Below are positions 18,971 through 28,818 of a DNA stretch of 64,000 nucleotides, piece by piece; the stretch's first letter is position 1, and every line of letters starts with the position of its first letter. Location: the NCBI RefSeq assembly GCF_001905795.1, contig NZ_LIXJ01000001.1:248001-312000 (forward strand). The letters are read 5' to 3'. The stretch comes from Streptomyces sp. CB01580. GTDB lineage: Bacteria; Actinomycetota; Actinomycetes; Streptomycetales; Streptomycetaceae. The position numbers and the translations under genes were made by a program. Under the pieces are notes generated by a model. It did no database searches and was not told the origin of the DNA. It saw nothing but the letters and a program-made list of their open reading frames with translations.

Positions 18971-21370
18971 CTATTCCGCGGCCGGGACGAGGGGCTGCTC
19001 GGTCCAGATGGTCTTGCCGCGCCGACCGTAGCGGCTGCCCCAGCGGGTGGTCAGCTGGGCCACGAGGTACAGGCCGCGGCCGCCCTCGTCGGTCCAGCGG
19101 GCCCGGCACAGCCGCGGCTGGGTGTTGCTGGGGTCGGACACCTCGCAGATCAGTACGTTGTCGCGGATGAGCCGCAGGGCGACCGGGCCGCCCGCGTAAC
19201 GAATGGCGTTGGTGACCAGTTCGCTGACGACGAGTTCGGTGGTGAACGCGAGGTGGTCCAGTCCCCAGGAAGCCAGTTGCCCGGTGACGGCTTCCCGGGC
19301 CTCGGTCACGATGGCGGGGTCGGCGGGGAACTGCCAGACGGCGGTCGAGTCCTCCGGCAGCGCCCTGGTACGAGCAAGCAGCAGGGCCACGTCGTCGCGG
19401 GACGGGGCCTCGGCGGCCCGGGAGAGCAAGGACCGGCCGACCCCGTCCAGGGACGGTGATCCGCCGCCGTCGCACAGCGCCGCGAGACCGTCCGCCAACC
19501 GCGACACCCCGTCCTCGATGTCCTGTCCGTCGAGGGTCACGAGCCCGTCGGTGTACAGGGCGAGGACACTGCCGGGCTCCAGCCGGAGGTTCGTGACCTC
19601 GAACGGCATTCCGCCCACCCCGAGTGGCGGGCCGGGGGCGATCTCGATCGCCCGGGTCGTACCGTCGGGGCGGAGCAGTACAGGGGGTGGATGTCCGGCG
19701 CTGGCCACCGCGCACTGGCGGGTGACCGGGTCGTACAGCGCGTACAGACAGGTCGCGCCCACGGCGTCCCGCTGGGCGGGACCCGCCTCCTCGGCGAGCT
19801 GCTGGACCAGGCCGTCCACGTGCGTGAGCAGCTCGTCGGGCTCCAGTTCGAGATCCGCGAGGGTCTGCACCGCCGTACGCAACCGCCCCATGGTCGCGGT
19901 GGCATGCAGACCGTGACCGATGACGTCTCCCACCACGAGCGCCACACGCAGCGACGGCAGCGGGATCACATCGAACCAGTCGCCGCCGATGCCGGCCCCG
20001 CCCCCGGCCGGCACATAGCTGCCCGCCGCCTCGACCGCGGGGATGTCGCTGGTGGCACGGGGAAGCAGGCGCTGTTGCAGTGCCACGGCCGCGCGGTGCT
20101 CCCGGGTGTACCGGCGGGCGTTGTCCACGCCCAGCGCGGCACGGGAGGCGATCTCCGTCAGCAGCTTCCGGTCCTCCTCGACGAAGGGATCGGGGTACTC
20201 GGTTCGCCAGACCACCACGGCGCCGAGCAGCAGACCGCGCGCGAACAGAGGAGCGTAGAGGACCGAGTGGCCGTGCTCGGGGACGAACAGCGGGGCCAGT
20301 TCCGGTCCCAATTGCTCCCTCGCCTCCTGCCCGGAGGCCAGGACGGTCTCGCCGCACCGCAGCTTCCGCAGAACAGGCGGGTCGGGCAGCGGAGGAACCG
20401 GCTTCCCCGGTTGCAGGAGGCTGCTCGGCACGGAGCCGGTGGCCGAAACGATTGCGGCGCGGCGCAGGTACCACAGCCCGGCGCCGGCCAGCTTGGGCGG
20501 CTCGTCGCCCTGGAACATGGCGTCCGCGAGTTCCACCCAGGCCATGTCGCCGAAGGCCGGGACGAGGACCTCGGCCAGATCCTGGGAGGTGCGGAGGACG
20601 TCCAGGGACGTACCGATCCGCTCGGACGCTTCGTGGAGCAGGTCCAGGTGTTGGTGGTCCCGCTGCCGGGCGGTGGTGGGCGTGAGCATCGTGGCGACAC
20701 CTGTCGGGCGCCCCTGCGCGTCCTCCAGCCGGAAGGCGGAGAGGAACCACTGTCTGTCGGGAACCCGTGGGGCCCGCACCCGCTGCTCCCACTCGATCAG
20801 CGGCACCCCGGTGTCCAGGACCCGGCGCAGCGCCGACTCGACCTCGTCCGCGTTCTGCGGGGAGAGCACCTCCCACAGTCGGCCTCCGAGGAGCCCGGAC
20901 GACCCGCCGGGCACCCCGGAGGCGACATTGCTGCGCTCCGTGCTCAGATCCGGACCGTGGATGGCGACCTCGATCCGGTTCTGGGCGAACAGTGCCCGCA
21001 CAAGGGCGGTGTCCTGATTCCACATGTCCAGCTGCTCGGCGGGGAGGGCCAGGACGAGGCACTCCGACGAGCCTTCCATCGGAACCGTCCGAAAGACGAC
21101 CTCGAATCGGTGACCGGAGCGGCTGCAAAGCGGCACCCGGCCCGTCGACGGGATCCCGGTGCGCCGGGGACGGCCCTGGCACCGTCCTCGGGAGGGGGCG
21201 GCGAGCAGGTCGCACACCGAGGAGCCGCAGACCTCCTCGGCCGTGCGTTCGAGCAGGTCTGTGGCCGCCCGCGACCAGCGCAGCACGATGCCCCGGTCGT
21301 CGAGCACGGCCGTCGCGATGTCGTCGAACGAGAACGACCGACCCCAAGGGTCATCAGTGGATGCGCCCAT
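18971..21370 (-). CDS. PAS-GAF-PP2C phosphatase with HATPase domain (RsbU/RsbW-like)
   Basis: 799-residue cytoplasmic signalling protein. An N-terminal PAS domain (ATAVLDDRGIVLRWSRAA) is followed by a second PAS-like region ending near residue 235, a GAF domain (about 245-420, with ASRAALGVDNARRYTREHR at its end), a SpoIIE/PP2C phosphatase (GIGGDWFDVIPLP, VGDVIGHG metal-binding aspartates) and a C-terminal GHKL ATPase (ELVTNAIRYAGG, DEGGRGLYLVAQL). This order is common in Streptomyces proteins that set anti-sigma/anti-anti-sigma balance: the phosphatase acts on an STAS antagonist and the ATPase resembles RsbW kinases. No sigma factor or STAS gene adjoins, so its partner is unknown. No transmembrane segment is seen. 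Confidence 0.9.
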   Translation of the reverse strand: MGASTDDPWGRSFSFDDIATAVLDDRGIVLRWSRAATDLLERTAEEVCGSSVCDLLAAPSRGRCQGRPRRTGIPSTGRVPLCSRSGHRFEVVFRTVPMEGSSECLVLALPAEQLDMWNQDTALVRALFAQNRIEVAIHGPDLSTERSNVASGVPGGSSGLLGGRLWEVLSPQNADEVESALRRVLDTGVPLIEWEQRVRAPRVPDRQWFLSAFRLEDAQGRPTGVATMLTPTTARQRDHQHLDLLHEASERIGTSLDVLRTSQDLAEVLVPAFGDMAWVELADAMFQGDEPPKLAGAGLWYLRRAAIVSATGSVPSSLLQPGKPVPPLPDPPVLRKLRCGETVLASGQEAREQLGPELAPLFVPEHGHSVLYAPLFARGLLLGAVVVWRTEYPDPFVEEDRKLLTEIASRAALGVDNARRYTREHRAAVALQQRLLPRATSDIPAVEAAGSYVPAGGGAGIGGDWFDVIPLPSLRVALVVGDVIGHGLHATATMGRLRTAVQTLADLELEPDELLTHVDGLVQQLAEEAGPAQRDAVGATCLYALYDPVTRQCAVASAGHPPPVLLRPDGTTRAIEIAPGPPLGVGGMPFEVTNLRLEPGSVLALYTDGLVTLDGQDIEDGVSRLADGLAALCDGGGSPSLDGVGRSLLSRAAEAPSRDDVALLLARTRALPEDSTAVWQFPADPAIVTEAREAVTGQLASWGLDHLAFTTELVVSELVTNAIRYAGGPVALRLIRDNVLICEVSDPSNTQPRLCRARWTDEGGRGLYLVAQLTTRWGSRYGRRGKTIWTEQPLVPAAE

Positions 21371-21802
21371 CCCGCTGCCCTCGCCTCTGCGGAGTTACTT
21401 CAAGGTAAGTACATTGTGGACAATTCCGATGCACGCTGCTCCGCCGGCGGGGGCGTGAAACGTTCGTTGCGACTCCAGGCCGTGGGTGACTCGGCGATGA
21501 CCAGCGACGACGTCGTCGGAGGTGAAAGCGGTCCATGAATGCGCCGAGCAGGTCGGGCGGCGTGGCTCCCCGGCGGTCCTCGGTGGGGACCGCCGGCGGA
21601 CCGTGGCCGTCCTCGGGAAGGGGCGGGCGGACCCGGGCCGGTGATGGCGGCGGTCCGCGTCATGGACGGCTGGGGTGTGTTCGCGCTCATGGTGGGCCGC
21701 GCCCGGCCGTCGCCCGCATTTCGCCCGACCTGATCCCCGACCGGAGCGTGCCGGTCCCGGCGAAACGCGCGAAGGCATCGGAGTGCAGCGGAGCCACCGC
21801 CA
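21371..21802. other. 432-base intergenic stretch with an inverted repeat
   Basis: No convincing gene. Near the PP2C start lies the inverted repeat ATTGTGGACAAT (21413-21424, arms ATTGT/ACAAT), 43 bases upstream of the start codon, a possible operator or promoter element. The rest holds the hairpin at 21570-21596 and otherwise nothing recognised. Confidence 0.4.
21570..21596 (-). terminator. Hairpin downstream of multicopper oxidase
   Basis: CCGGCGGTCC (21570-21579) pairs perfectly with GGACCGCCGG (21587-21596), a 10-bp stem with a 7-base loop, about 200 bases past the multicopper oxidase stop codon. Terminator role is inferred. Confidence 0.45.
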
Positions 21803-23740
21803 TCACCCGATCGTGTAGGGGCGCATCATCTCGTTGTCCTCGTGTTCGAGCATGTGGCAGTGCCAGGCGTACCGGCCCGGCCGGTCGAACGTCGCTTTCA
21901 GCCTCGTGACGCCTGGGTAGGCGACCACCGTGTCCTTGAGGCCGCTCTCCCACGCTTCGGCGGGTTGTGCGGGGCGGCCGGCCGTCTGTCGGCCGAGAAC
22001 CTGGAACTGCACCTCGTGGACATGGATCGGGTGGGCGTCCTTCGTGAAGTTGTGGATCTCCCATACCTCGGTCGCCCCCAGCGCCGGGTTCTCCGTGACG
22101 GGGTCGTCCCAGTGCATCGGCACGGCGGCGCCTTTTCGGTCCAGGGTGCCGAGCAGCATCTGCCGGGGACCGATGTGCGGCAGCGAGGCGGAGTTCTGCT
22201 CGCTGAGGGAGAGCCGCCGGACACGGCTCGCCTCCCCCAGCGGCTCGAACGGCGGAAGCGACAGCCGGCCGGGAGGCACGGTCTTGTCCGGCGCCGTGAG
22301 TGTCCCCGTCACGAACTTCATGATCTGCCCGGTGGTGGCCGGGTCCGCGGGGGAGAAATCGGTCCCCGCCTTCCCGCCCTGGAACGCCTTGTCGGGCCCC
22401 TCGTTGATGAGGTACAGCTCCGTCCCGGCCGTGAGGGACGTGAAGTCGACAATGACGTCGGCGCGTTCGGCGGGAGCGATGAGCAGCTGGTCGAGCTGGA
22501 CGGGTGCCGGGAGGAAGCCGCCTTCGCTGCCGATCTGCCAGAACGGAAGTGCGGCATGCGCGGGCCTGTGGGCGAGCGCGTGGGTGGTGATCTTCAGGAT
22601 CAGGTACCGCGAGTTGCACCCGTTGAGGATCCGGAAACGGTACCGACGGGGCTCGACGCGGAGGAAAGGCCAGGTTCTGCCGTTGGTCACCATCGTGTTG
22701 CCGAAGAGCTCCGGATTCCAGATCGGGGGAATGTCGCTGCCCGGGATGTAGGGTCCGCCGAACCCGTCGAAATCGCGGCGCCCGGCCGGGTAGTGGAGAC
22801 TGCCGTCGGCATGGAACGAGCGGTCCTGGACGACGACGGGGATCTCGTAGTACTTCCGCCAGGGTGGGTCCCCGGGCCGGGGCGCGGGGCCGGGCAGCAC
22901 CCCTTCGGGAAGGTCGGCGGGGCCCCCTCGCAGGAGGTAGAACCCGGCCAGCCCGGCGTAGACGTTCAGGCGTGTGACGCCCAGGGCGTGATCGTGGAAC
23001 CAGAACGTCGAGGCCCTCTCCTCATTGGCGTACTGGAACACGGCTTCGCCCCGGTTCCAGACCTCGCCGAACCGGTCTTCGAACTTTCCCCTGAACTCCT
23101 CGTAGAAGGAGCCGACCTCGGCGTACCCCGCAGGAACGTCGAGTGCGTCGGGAAGGTACCAGGCCTCGGTGTAGCCATCGCTCTCCTCGGTGTTCAGCCC
23201 GCCGTGGAGATGCGTCACGATCGGCACGGGGCCGGTGTACGGTCCGGGCGTCGAGCGAAACACGGGACTCGCGTCCCGGCCCCGGAGTCCACCCGGAGGG
23301 TTCGCCCAGTGCAGCGTGGGGTCGATCGGCAGCAGATGCGGCAGGTACCGGCCGTCACGACTCCGCAACTGGTTCTGCCACCTCACGCGCACGGGCGTTC
23401 CCGACCGGGCCTCGATGGTGAAAGCGGGGTAGTGGAAGGTGTCCGGATGCCCGGTGGAGCCGTATCCCCACACTGTTGTCGCGGGCAGACCGGGTGGCAG
23501 CACCTGCTGCCGGAACTGCCGCACGCCGATGACGTAGTTCTCGACCGGAGCACCGAGGGCGCCACGCATCGAAGGCATGGCGGGCGGGACGACGAGAGGC
23601 TCGACGTACTTGCCCACCTTCCGAGGGTCGAGGACGTTCCCTCGGGACGCCGTCCACAGCTTCGGACGAGCGGTACCGACTGGAAGGAGCGCGGCCATTC
23701 CTCCGGCCGCCGCCTGGACAACCCTGCGTCTCGTGACCAT
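21803..23740 (-). CDS. Multicopper oxidase (CotA/bilirubin-oxidase type)
   Basis: 645-residue three-domain laccase-like oxidase that couples one-electron oxidation of phenolic or similar donors to reduction of O2. All four copper-binding segments are present: THLHGG, WFHDHALG, HPIHVHEVQF and HCHMLEHEDNEMM, the last giving the type 1 ligands with methionine as the axial residue. The long first domain with HYPAFTIEARSGTPVRVRWQN places it with CotA-like enzymes rather than the two-domain small laccases common in Streptomyces. The N-terminus VTRRRVVQAAAGGMAALLPVG is short and twin-arginine-like but lacks a strong cleavage site, so export by Tat is likely but not certain. It stands alone, with a 432-base spacer and a hairpin downstream. 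Confidence 0.92.
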   Translation of the reverse strand: MVTRRRVVQAAAGGMAALLPVGTARPKLWTASRGNVLDPRKVGKYVEPLVVPPAMPSMRGALGAPVENYVIGVRQFRQQVLPPGLPATTVWGYGSTGHPDTFHYPAFTIEARSGTPVRVRWQNQLRSRDGRYLPHLLPIDPTLHWANPPGGLRGRDASPVFRSTPGPYTGPVPIVTHLHGGLNTEESDGYTEAWYLPDALDVPAGYAEVGSFYEEFRGKFEDRFGEVWNRGEAVFQYANEERASTFWFHDHALGVTRLNVYAGLAGFYLLRGGPADLPEGVLPGPAPRPGDPPWRKYYEIPVVVQDRSFHADGSLHYPAGRRDFDGFGGPYIPGSDIPPIWNPELFGNTMVTNGRTWPFLRVEPRRYRFRILNGCNSRYLILKITTHALAHRPAHAALPFWQIGSEGGFLPAPVQLDQLLIAPAERADVIVDFTSLTAGTELYLINEGPDKAFQGGKAGTDFSPADPATTGQIMKFVTGTLTAPDKTVPPGRLSLPPFEPLGEASRVRRLSLSEQNSASLPHIGPRQMLLGTLDRKGAAVPMHWDDPVTENPALGATEVWEIHNFTKDAHPIHVHEVQFQVLGRQTAGRPAQPAEAWESGLKDTVVAYPGVTRLKATFDRPGRYAWHCHMLEHEDNEMMRPYTIG

Positions 23741-23898
23741 CCGTACCCTCCGGTGTGCCTCGGACCGGCCTCTTCACCGTCGTCCTCCCGGCCCGGCCCT
23801 GCGGTCTCCCCGAAACCGACGGCACGTGCCGGGCGTCATCAGGCTGCCTCAGACGACCCGGGGGCGCGTTGCCGGAGTACTCCGGGCGAAGGACTCCC

Positions 23899-24113
23899 GG
23901 GCCCTGTCGTCGAAGTGCCGCCGGTCGGCCGGAGGCCGGGCCGTGCGGCGTCCGGTGCGTGCGATCGGGAGGCGGAGGATCGTTCTCGTACGGGACGTAC
24001 GGGGACGCCTCCGACAACACCGCGAGCCATGGGGTCTCCCCTGGCCGGGCAAGGCCGAGACCTGGGGAGGTGGCAGGCTTCGCACGGCAGGTGGCAGTTC
24101 GACGACGGGGCCC
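23899..24113. mobile_element. MITE-like element with 22-bp terminal inverted repeats
   Basis: 215-base non-coding element. Its left end (23899-23920, starting GGGCCCTGTCGTCGAAGTGC) and the reverse complement of its right end (24092-24113) agree at 19 of 22 bases. The inside has a strong fold around GGGGTCTCCCCTGG and CCGAGACCTGGGGAGG. No transposase frame is present and no clear target duplication is visible at the edges. A related partial copy lies at 13703. Similar structured repeats are scattered between Streptomyces genes, so it is probably moved in trans. Confidence 0.6.
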
Positions 24114-24439
24114 AGCACCGTCCGCGCCCCACCGCGCGGTGCGGGCGGTCGCCGCGCGCGGGGGCCGTCCCGCCGGTCGAGTGTCGGCGCGAGCGGACCG
24201 GCACGACTGGCCCGATGGGGTGACCGACGCTCCGGGCCGTGCTGCGTCATCGGCGGGGGCTCGGCTCTCCGGGGTGCGCCCCTCGCACGGGCTGTCCTCA
24301 CTCTGCTCGGGCGGGCGATCCCGCTGTGCCGTCACGGGGATCGGCTCAACGCAGGTCCCGGGGCCTGCGTTGCACGGCGCCGGCCGGGGTGACTTCGTGC
24401 ACCAGCGCATCGGCCACCCCGATGTCGCGAGAACAGCGG
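24114..24439. other. Intergenic stretch with nothing recognised
   Basis: With 23741-23898 this makes up the rest of the 699-base gap around the MITE-like element. No gene, RNA or strong hairpin could be supported. 23741-23898 should hold the multicopper oxidase promoter. Confidence 0.4.
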
Positions 24440-25669
24440 TTACCCGCGCACCTGAACCAGCGCGTGCGTGCCGCTCGTACGCCACGCGGCGCCGGAGCGC
24501 TCAAGGGTGTCCGAGGTCGCCTGATCGAGACCGACGATCACGTCGGACTTCAGTGTGCGCAAGGCCGCGACGGCCCCCGGGAAGTGCGCGGTACGGGCGG
24601 GGAAGGGCATGGTGGCGTCCCACAGCCGATCGCCCACCAGGCGGCGGTAGTTGAGGTCGCCCTTGAGGATGGTGAGCGTGACGTCCGCGAACTGCTTCCG
24701 GAGGTCTTCGGGCATCTCGTCGTACGGCAAAGGGGCACAGAAGAACGGGTCGGTGCGAACCTCCAGACCTCCCGTCGCCATGGCCCTCCACAGTCGGCCG
24801 CCGATCCGGCCGGCTTCGCCCGGCGCCTCGGTGAGCCGTCGGAGGCAGTCGACCACGTCCGCCGTCATCGCGTCGGACACGTAGTACGGGTAGGGCTTGA
24901 CGTGAAGCACGACCCGCTCGGCATGCCGGTGTTCGAGAAGGTGGTCGACGAGGATCAGGTCCGGGATCAGCTCGCGCCCCGCGTTGTCCGCCACCACGGC
25001 GGTGGTCGAAGACCCTCCGGCGGGCAGGAGCTGCCACAGCGACGCGCTGTCGTCGGCGACCAGATCGGACGCGGCGGCCGCACCGGCCGTCGGCTCCCCC
25101 GCCGAGACGCGGAAGCCGAGATCCGCGCGGTTGCCCCAGAGCGAGGCGCGGAGCAGGGCCGTGGCCCTCTCGTCGGCCGGCGCGTCCGCGAGCGCGTCCA
25201 GGGCCCACAGTTCCTCCTCCACCGCCTCGCCCCGCAGTTCGGCCCGCTTGAACGGCGCGAAAGGGTCGACTCCCTGCCACGCCCCGGGGCCGAAGTATCC
25301 GACCGCGCCGAGGAGCCTCCGGTAGAAGTAGCTCTCGGCCCACAGGAAGGGCACGTCGTACCAGGAGCGCCCGAAGTGCCCTCGCCCCCACTCCGCCCAC
25401 TGCTCGCGGTCGTGGTCCTCGGGGCCGAGCGGCTCCACGACGCCACCGGTGATCTCGTCCAGCAAGGCATCGAGGGCCTCGTGCTGCCGGCGCTCGTACG
25501 GGAAGGCCGCTCGTACCTGCCGGATGATGGCAGGGTGGCGCTCGGCAAGGACACCCCGGGCGAACGAGCCGGGCTCGTCGCTCATGATGACCGGCGGGTC
25601 TGCCGCGACGGCCGGGCCGGATCCCGCTCCGTCCCCGTCGTCTGCGGCGAGGGGGCCTCTGTCTCCCAT
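24440..25669 (-). CDS. ARMT1-like (DUF89) damage-control phosphatase
   Basis: 409-residue metal-dependent phosphatase of the DUF89 family, whose members remove phosphate from damaged or unwanted sugar phosphates. Family signatures seen are DNAGRELIPDLILVDHLL, VKPYPYYVSDAM and LTILKGDLNYRRLVGD, which hold the conserved Asp/Asn metal and phosphate ligands. The C-terminal KSDVIVGLDQ is also typical. The start at 25669 is chosen for the GAAGGG site 7 bases upstream; an ATG at 25585 lacks one. It resembles the ARMT1 subgroup more than the small bacterial forms. It lies after cebR on the same strand with a 165-base gap, so it might be read with the sugar genes, but no functional link is shown. Confidence 0.82.
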   Translation of the reverse strand: MGDRGPLAADDGDGAGSGPAVAADPPVIMSDEPGSFARGVLAERHPAIIRQVRAAFPYERRQHEALDALLDEITGGVVEPLGPEDHDREQWAEWGRGHFGRSWYDVPFLWAESYFYRRLLGAVGYFGPGAWQGVDPFAPFKRAELRGEAVEEELWALDALADAPADERATALLRASLWGNRADLGFRVSAGEPTAGAAAASDLVADDSASLWQLLPAGGSSTTAVVADNAGRELIPDLILVDHLLEHRHAERVVLHVKPYPYYVSDAMTADVVDCLRRLTEAPGEAGRIGGRLWRAMATGGLEVRTDPFFCAPLPYDEMPEDLRKQFADVTLTILKGDLNYRRLVGDRLWDATMPFPARTAHFPGAVAALRTLKSDVIVGLDQATSDTLERSGAAWRTSGTHALVQVRG

Positions 25670-25834
25670 GCGTCCAGCCCTTCGCGAATCGTCGGCCGAA
25701 GTGCCGGGGTCCCGGCCGTCGGCTCCTCCAGGTTTGCCACATCGGCTCGCCCGCCGACAACAGGGGCAGAGTTCCTCTCACTCCCCCTGACGTCCGCCCG
25801 CCGGGCCGACGGTGCCGTGAGGCTCCGCGGGAAC

Positions 25835-26866
25835 TCAGGAGGAGTCGCGGACGATCAGTTCGGTGGGGAGCACGACGTGCGGACGCTCCGGGCTGCCGCC
25901 GGCGACCTCCTGGAGCAGTACACGGGCCATGGTGCGGCCCATCTCCTCGATCGGCTGGCGCACGCTGGTGAGCGCCGGGTCCATGTGGCGCGCCACCGCC
26001 GAGTCGTCGAAGCCGACGAGGGCCACGTCGTCCGGGATGCGCCGCCCGGCCTCGCGCAGCACCTGACGGGCGCCCGCGGCCATGACGTCGGAGGCGGCGA
26101 ACACCGCGTCGACGCCGGGGCGCCGGGCGAGCAGCGCGCGCATGGCGCGGGCACCGCCTTCCTCGGTGAAGTCCGCCGCGGCGACCAGATCCTCGTCGGG
26201 GGCGAGACCGGCCGCGCCGACCGCCTCGTGGTAACCGTCGAGACGCCGCCGGGCCCCGTAGACGTCCAGTCGGCCGGTGATCGTGGCGATGGTGCGACGC
26301 CCTCGTGCGACCAGATGGCCGACGGCGGCGCGGGCGCCCGCGAAGTTGTCCGAGTCGACCGAGGCGAGCGGTTCCGCGGCGGACCGGGGGCCACTGGTCA
26401 CGGCGGGCATGCCGAGCTGCTCCAGCAGATCCGGCAGCGGGTCGTCGGCATGGACGGAGACCAGCAGCACGCCGTCGACCCGGTGCGCGGTCAGGTACTG
26501 GGCCAGCCGCCGACGCTCGCGGTCGTTGCCGACGAAGGTGAGCAGCAGTTGCATGTCGGTGTCGGCGAGCGCCGCTCCGACCCCGCGCACGATGTCGGAG
26601 AAGTACGGCTCGGTGAAGAACCGGGCCTCCGGCTCGGGCACGACGAGCGCGATGGCGTCGGTGCGGTTCCCGGCGAGTGCGCGAGCGGCGCGGTTGGGTA
26701 CGTAGCCCAGCTCGGCGACGGCCGCCTCGACGGCCTCCCGGGTGCGTGCGCTGACCCGCGGGGAGCCGTTGATGACCCGTGAGACCGTGCCACGCCCCAC
26801 CCCCGCCCGCGCCGCGACCTCTTCGAGCGTGGGCCGCCCGCCGCTCCGTACTCGCGCTGCCGCCAT
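25835..26866 (-). CDS. cebR: LacI-family cello-oligosaccharide repressor CebR
   Basis: 343-residue repressor. An N-terminal helix-turn-helix with hinge (PTLEEVAARAGVGRGTVSRVIN, then GYVPNRAARALA) precedes a periplasmic-binding-protein-like effector domain that ends GFDDSAVARHMDPALTSVRQP. In Streptomyces, CebR binds TGGGAGCGCTCCCA and is released by cellobiose or cellotriose. Two such sites lie in this locus, at bglC (28563) and before cebE (32571). The gene is the last of the ceb group on the minus strand, 235 bases after bglC, so it may have its own promoter. That spacer contains a direct repeat CGCGCCGGTT twice (27021-27040). Identity rests on family plus context. Confidence 0.9.
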   Translation of the reverse strand: MAAARVRSGGRPTLEEVAARAGVGRGTVSRVINGSPRVSARTREAVEAAVAELGYVPNRAARALAGNRTDAIALVVPEPEARFFTEPYFSDIVRGVGAALADTDMQLLLTFVGNDRERRRLAQYLTAHRVDGVLLVSVHADDPLPDLLEQLGMPAVTSGPRSAAEPLASVDSDNFAGARAAVGHLVARGRRTIATITGRLDVYGARRRLDGYHEAVGAAGLAPDEDLVAAADFTEEGGARAMRALLARRPGVDAVFAASDVMAAGARQVLREAGRRIPDDVALVGFDDSAVARHMDPALTSVRQPIEEMGRTMARVLLQEVAGGSPERPHVVLPTELIVRDSS

Positions 26867-27101
26867 GGCTGCCTCCCGTTCGCGGTCAATTTCTCACAGC
26901 CGTGATGACCGGTCCAAGTCCGGCCGGAACGAGGCGGGAACGGCGGAGACGGACGTCGCTGCACCGGGCGGCCGCAGTGGGTGCGGGTGTGCTGGTTCCG
27001 CGTGCCTAGGCCGGACGGTCCGCGCCGGTTCGCGCCGGTTCGCGCTAATGGACGAGAGCCCGGCGCGGCCTACCGGGTCCCGCCCACCGGTGCGGCAGCG
27101 G

Positions 27102-28562
27102 TCAGTCGGCGTCGGGGCGCGGCGGCAGGGAGTGGTGGCGGATGACGTCGGCGTACCAGTGGGCGCTCGCCTTGGGGACGCGGCGCTGGGTGGCGTAGTC
27201 GACGTGGATGGTGCCGAACCGCTTCCGGTACCCGTACGCCCACTCGAAGTTGTCCATCAGGGACCACAGGAAGTAGCCCCGGACGTCCGCGCCGTCGGCG
27301 GCGGCGCGTCGCACCGCGTCGAGGTGATCGTGCAGGTAGGCGATGCGCTCGGGGTCGTCGACCCGGCCCTCGGGCGAGACGTGGTCGTCGAAGGCGGCGC
27401 CGTTCTCGGTGACCATCAGCGGCAGCCCGGGGTGGTCCCGGGCGACGTCGAGGAGCAGGCGGTACAGCCCGTCCGGGTCGATCGCCCAGTTCATCGCGGT
27501 GCGCGGGCCGTCGGCGAGGTGGAAGGCGATGTGCTCGGAGCCGGGCCACGGGGAGTGGTCGCTGTGGCCGTGTCCGTCGTCGCGCGCGTCGCCGCGACCG
27601 TCGGCGGGCGTGGAGACCACGGTCGGCGTGTAGTAGTTGACGCCGAGGACGTCGACGGGGCGGGAGATGACGGGCAGGTCACCGTCGCGGACGAGCGCCG
27701 ACCAGTCCACCAGGTGCGCGGTGTCCGCGATCAGGTCCTCGGGGTACGCCCCGTGCAGCATCGGGCCGGTGAAGATCCGGTTGCCCACCGCGTCGATCCG
27801 GCGGGCGGCGTCCGCGTCGGCCGCGCTGCCGGTCAGCGGGCGGACCTGGTGGAGGTTGAGGGAGACCGAGGTCCGCGCGGTGGCGGGGAGGTGTTCGCGC
27901 AGCACATCGACCGCGCGGCCGTGCGCGAGGTTGAGGTGGTGTGCGGCACTCAGGGCGGCGGCCGGTTCGGTGCGCCCAGGGGCGTGCACGCCCGAGCCGT
28001 AGCCGAGGAAGGCCGAGCACCACGGCTCGTTCAGGGTGGTCCAGGTGGGGACGCGGTCGCCGAGGACGCGGACCACGAGGGCGGCGTAGTCGGCGAAACG
28101 CTCGGCGGTCGCCCGCCGGGGCCAGCCGCCCGCGTCCTCCAGTTCCTGGGGCAGGTCCCAGTGGTACAGGGTGGCGACAGGCGTGATGCCCGCTTCGAGC
28201 AGTTCGTCGACGAGCGCGCGGTAGAAGTCCAGCCCGCGCTCCACGGCCGGGCCGCGGCCGGTGGGCTGTACCCGGGACCAGGAGACGGAAAAGCGGTAGG
28301 CCGTCAGACCGAGCCGCTTCATGAGGGCCACGTCGTCCCGGTAGCGGTGGTAGTGATCCACGGCGATGTCACCGGTGTCCCCGTCAAGGACCCTGCCGGG
28401 GGTGTGGCTGAAGGTGTCCCAGATGGACGGGGTACGACCGCCCTCGGCGACGGCGCCCTCGACCTGGTAGGCCGAGGTGGCCGCCCCCCAGAGGAAACCG
28501 GGCGGGAACTGCTGGGTCTCGGCGGCCTGCTTCGGGCCGGTGCCGGGGCGTGCGACAGGCAT
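27102..28562 (-). CDS. bglC: Intracellular GH1 beta-glucosidase BglC
   Basis: 486-residue family GH1 retaining beta-glucosidase that splits imported cellobiose and short cello-oligosaccharides to glucose. The N-terminal [19 protein letters not shown], the acid/base glutamate E179 in TTLNEP and the nucleophile E386 in MVTENGAA are all present. No signal peptide, so it acts in the cytoplasm. A histidine/aspartate-rich insertion ([15 protein letters not shown]) lies near residue 330. It follows cebG after 256 bases. Its ribosome-binding site is part of a CebR box, so repression acts directly at its start. This fits the cebR-cebEFG-bglC arrangement known from other Streptomyces. Confidence 0.93.
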   Translation of the reverse strand: MPVARPGTGPKQAAETQQFPPGFLWGAATSAYQVEGAVAEGGRTPSIWDTFSHTPGRVLDGDTGDIAVDHYHRYRDDVALMKRLGLTAYRFSVSWSRVQPTGRGPAVERGLDFYRALVDELLEAGITPVATLYHWDLPQELEDAGGWPRRATAERFADYAALVVRVLGDRVPTWTTLNEPWCSAFLGYGSGVHAPGRTEPAAALSAAHHLNLAHGRAVDVLREHLPATARTSVSLNLHQVRPLTGSAADADAARRIDAVGNRIFTGPMLHGAYPEDLIADTAHLVDWSALVRDGDLPVISRPVDVLGVNYYTPTVVSTPADGRGDARDDGHGHSDHSPWPGSEHIAFHLADGPRTAMNWAIDPDGLYRLLLDVARDHPGLPLMVTENGAAFDDHVSPEGRVDDPERIAYLHDHLDAVRRAAADGADVRGYFLWSLMDNFEWAYGYRKRFGTIHVDYATQRRVPKASAHWYADVIRHHSLPPRPDAD

Positions 28563-28576
28563 AGGGAGCGCTCCCA
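28563..28576. promoter_or_regulatory. CebR box overlapping bglC ribosome-binding site
   Basis: AGGGAGCGCTCCCA, one mismatch from the known CebR palindrome TGGGAGCGCTCCCA. It ends directly at the bglC start codon (28562-28560 on the minus strand), so the GGGAG arm doubles as the ribosome-binding site. A bound repressor would block both elongation into and transcripts starting near bglC. Confidence 0.85.
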
Positions 28577-28818
28577 GAATTGGTCGGACGGGGGGTGGTG
28601 GTGCCCCTGCGCGAGCAGGGCCCGGATCGCATGGGCCCGGATCGGGTGGGGCTTCGAGGTGGGACTTCGGGGGTGTGACTTCGGCGCGGGATCTCGGGGC
28701 GCGGCTTCACGATGGAGTCACGAGGTGGGTACGGGGTCGGGCCCGGGAGGTCGGTCAGAGGGAGCGGCGGGTGGCCGACGGGCCGACCGGCCCTCACCGA
28801 CGCCCATATGACGCTCCA

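Noticed and set aside
18003..21347. A minus-strand frame of 1114 codons over the M23 and PP2C genes
   Set aside because: It is a shifted shadow of the PP2C gene and then antisense to the M23 gene; no sensible protein.
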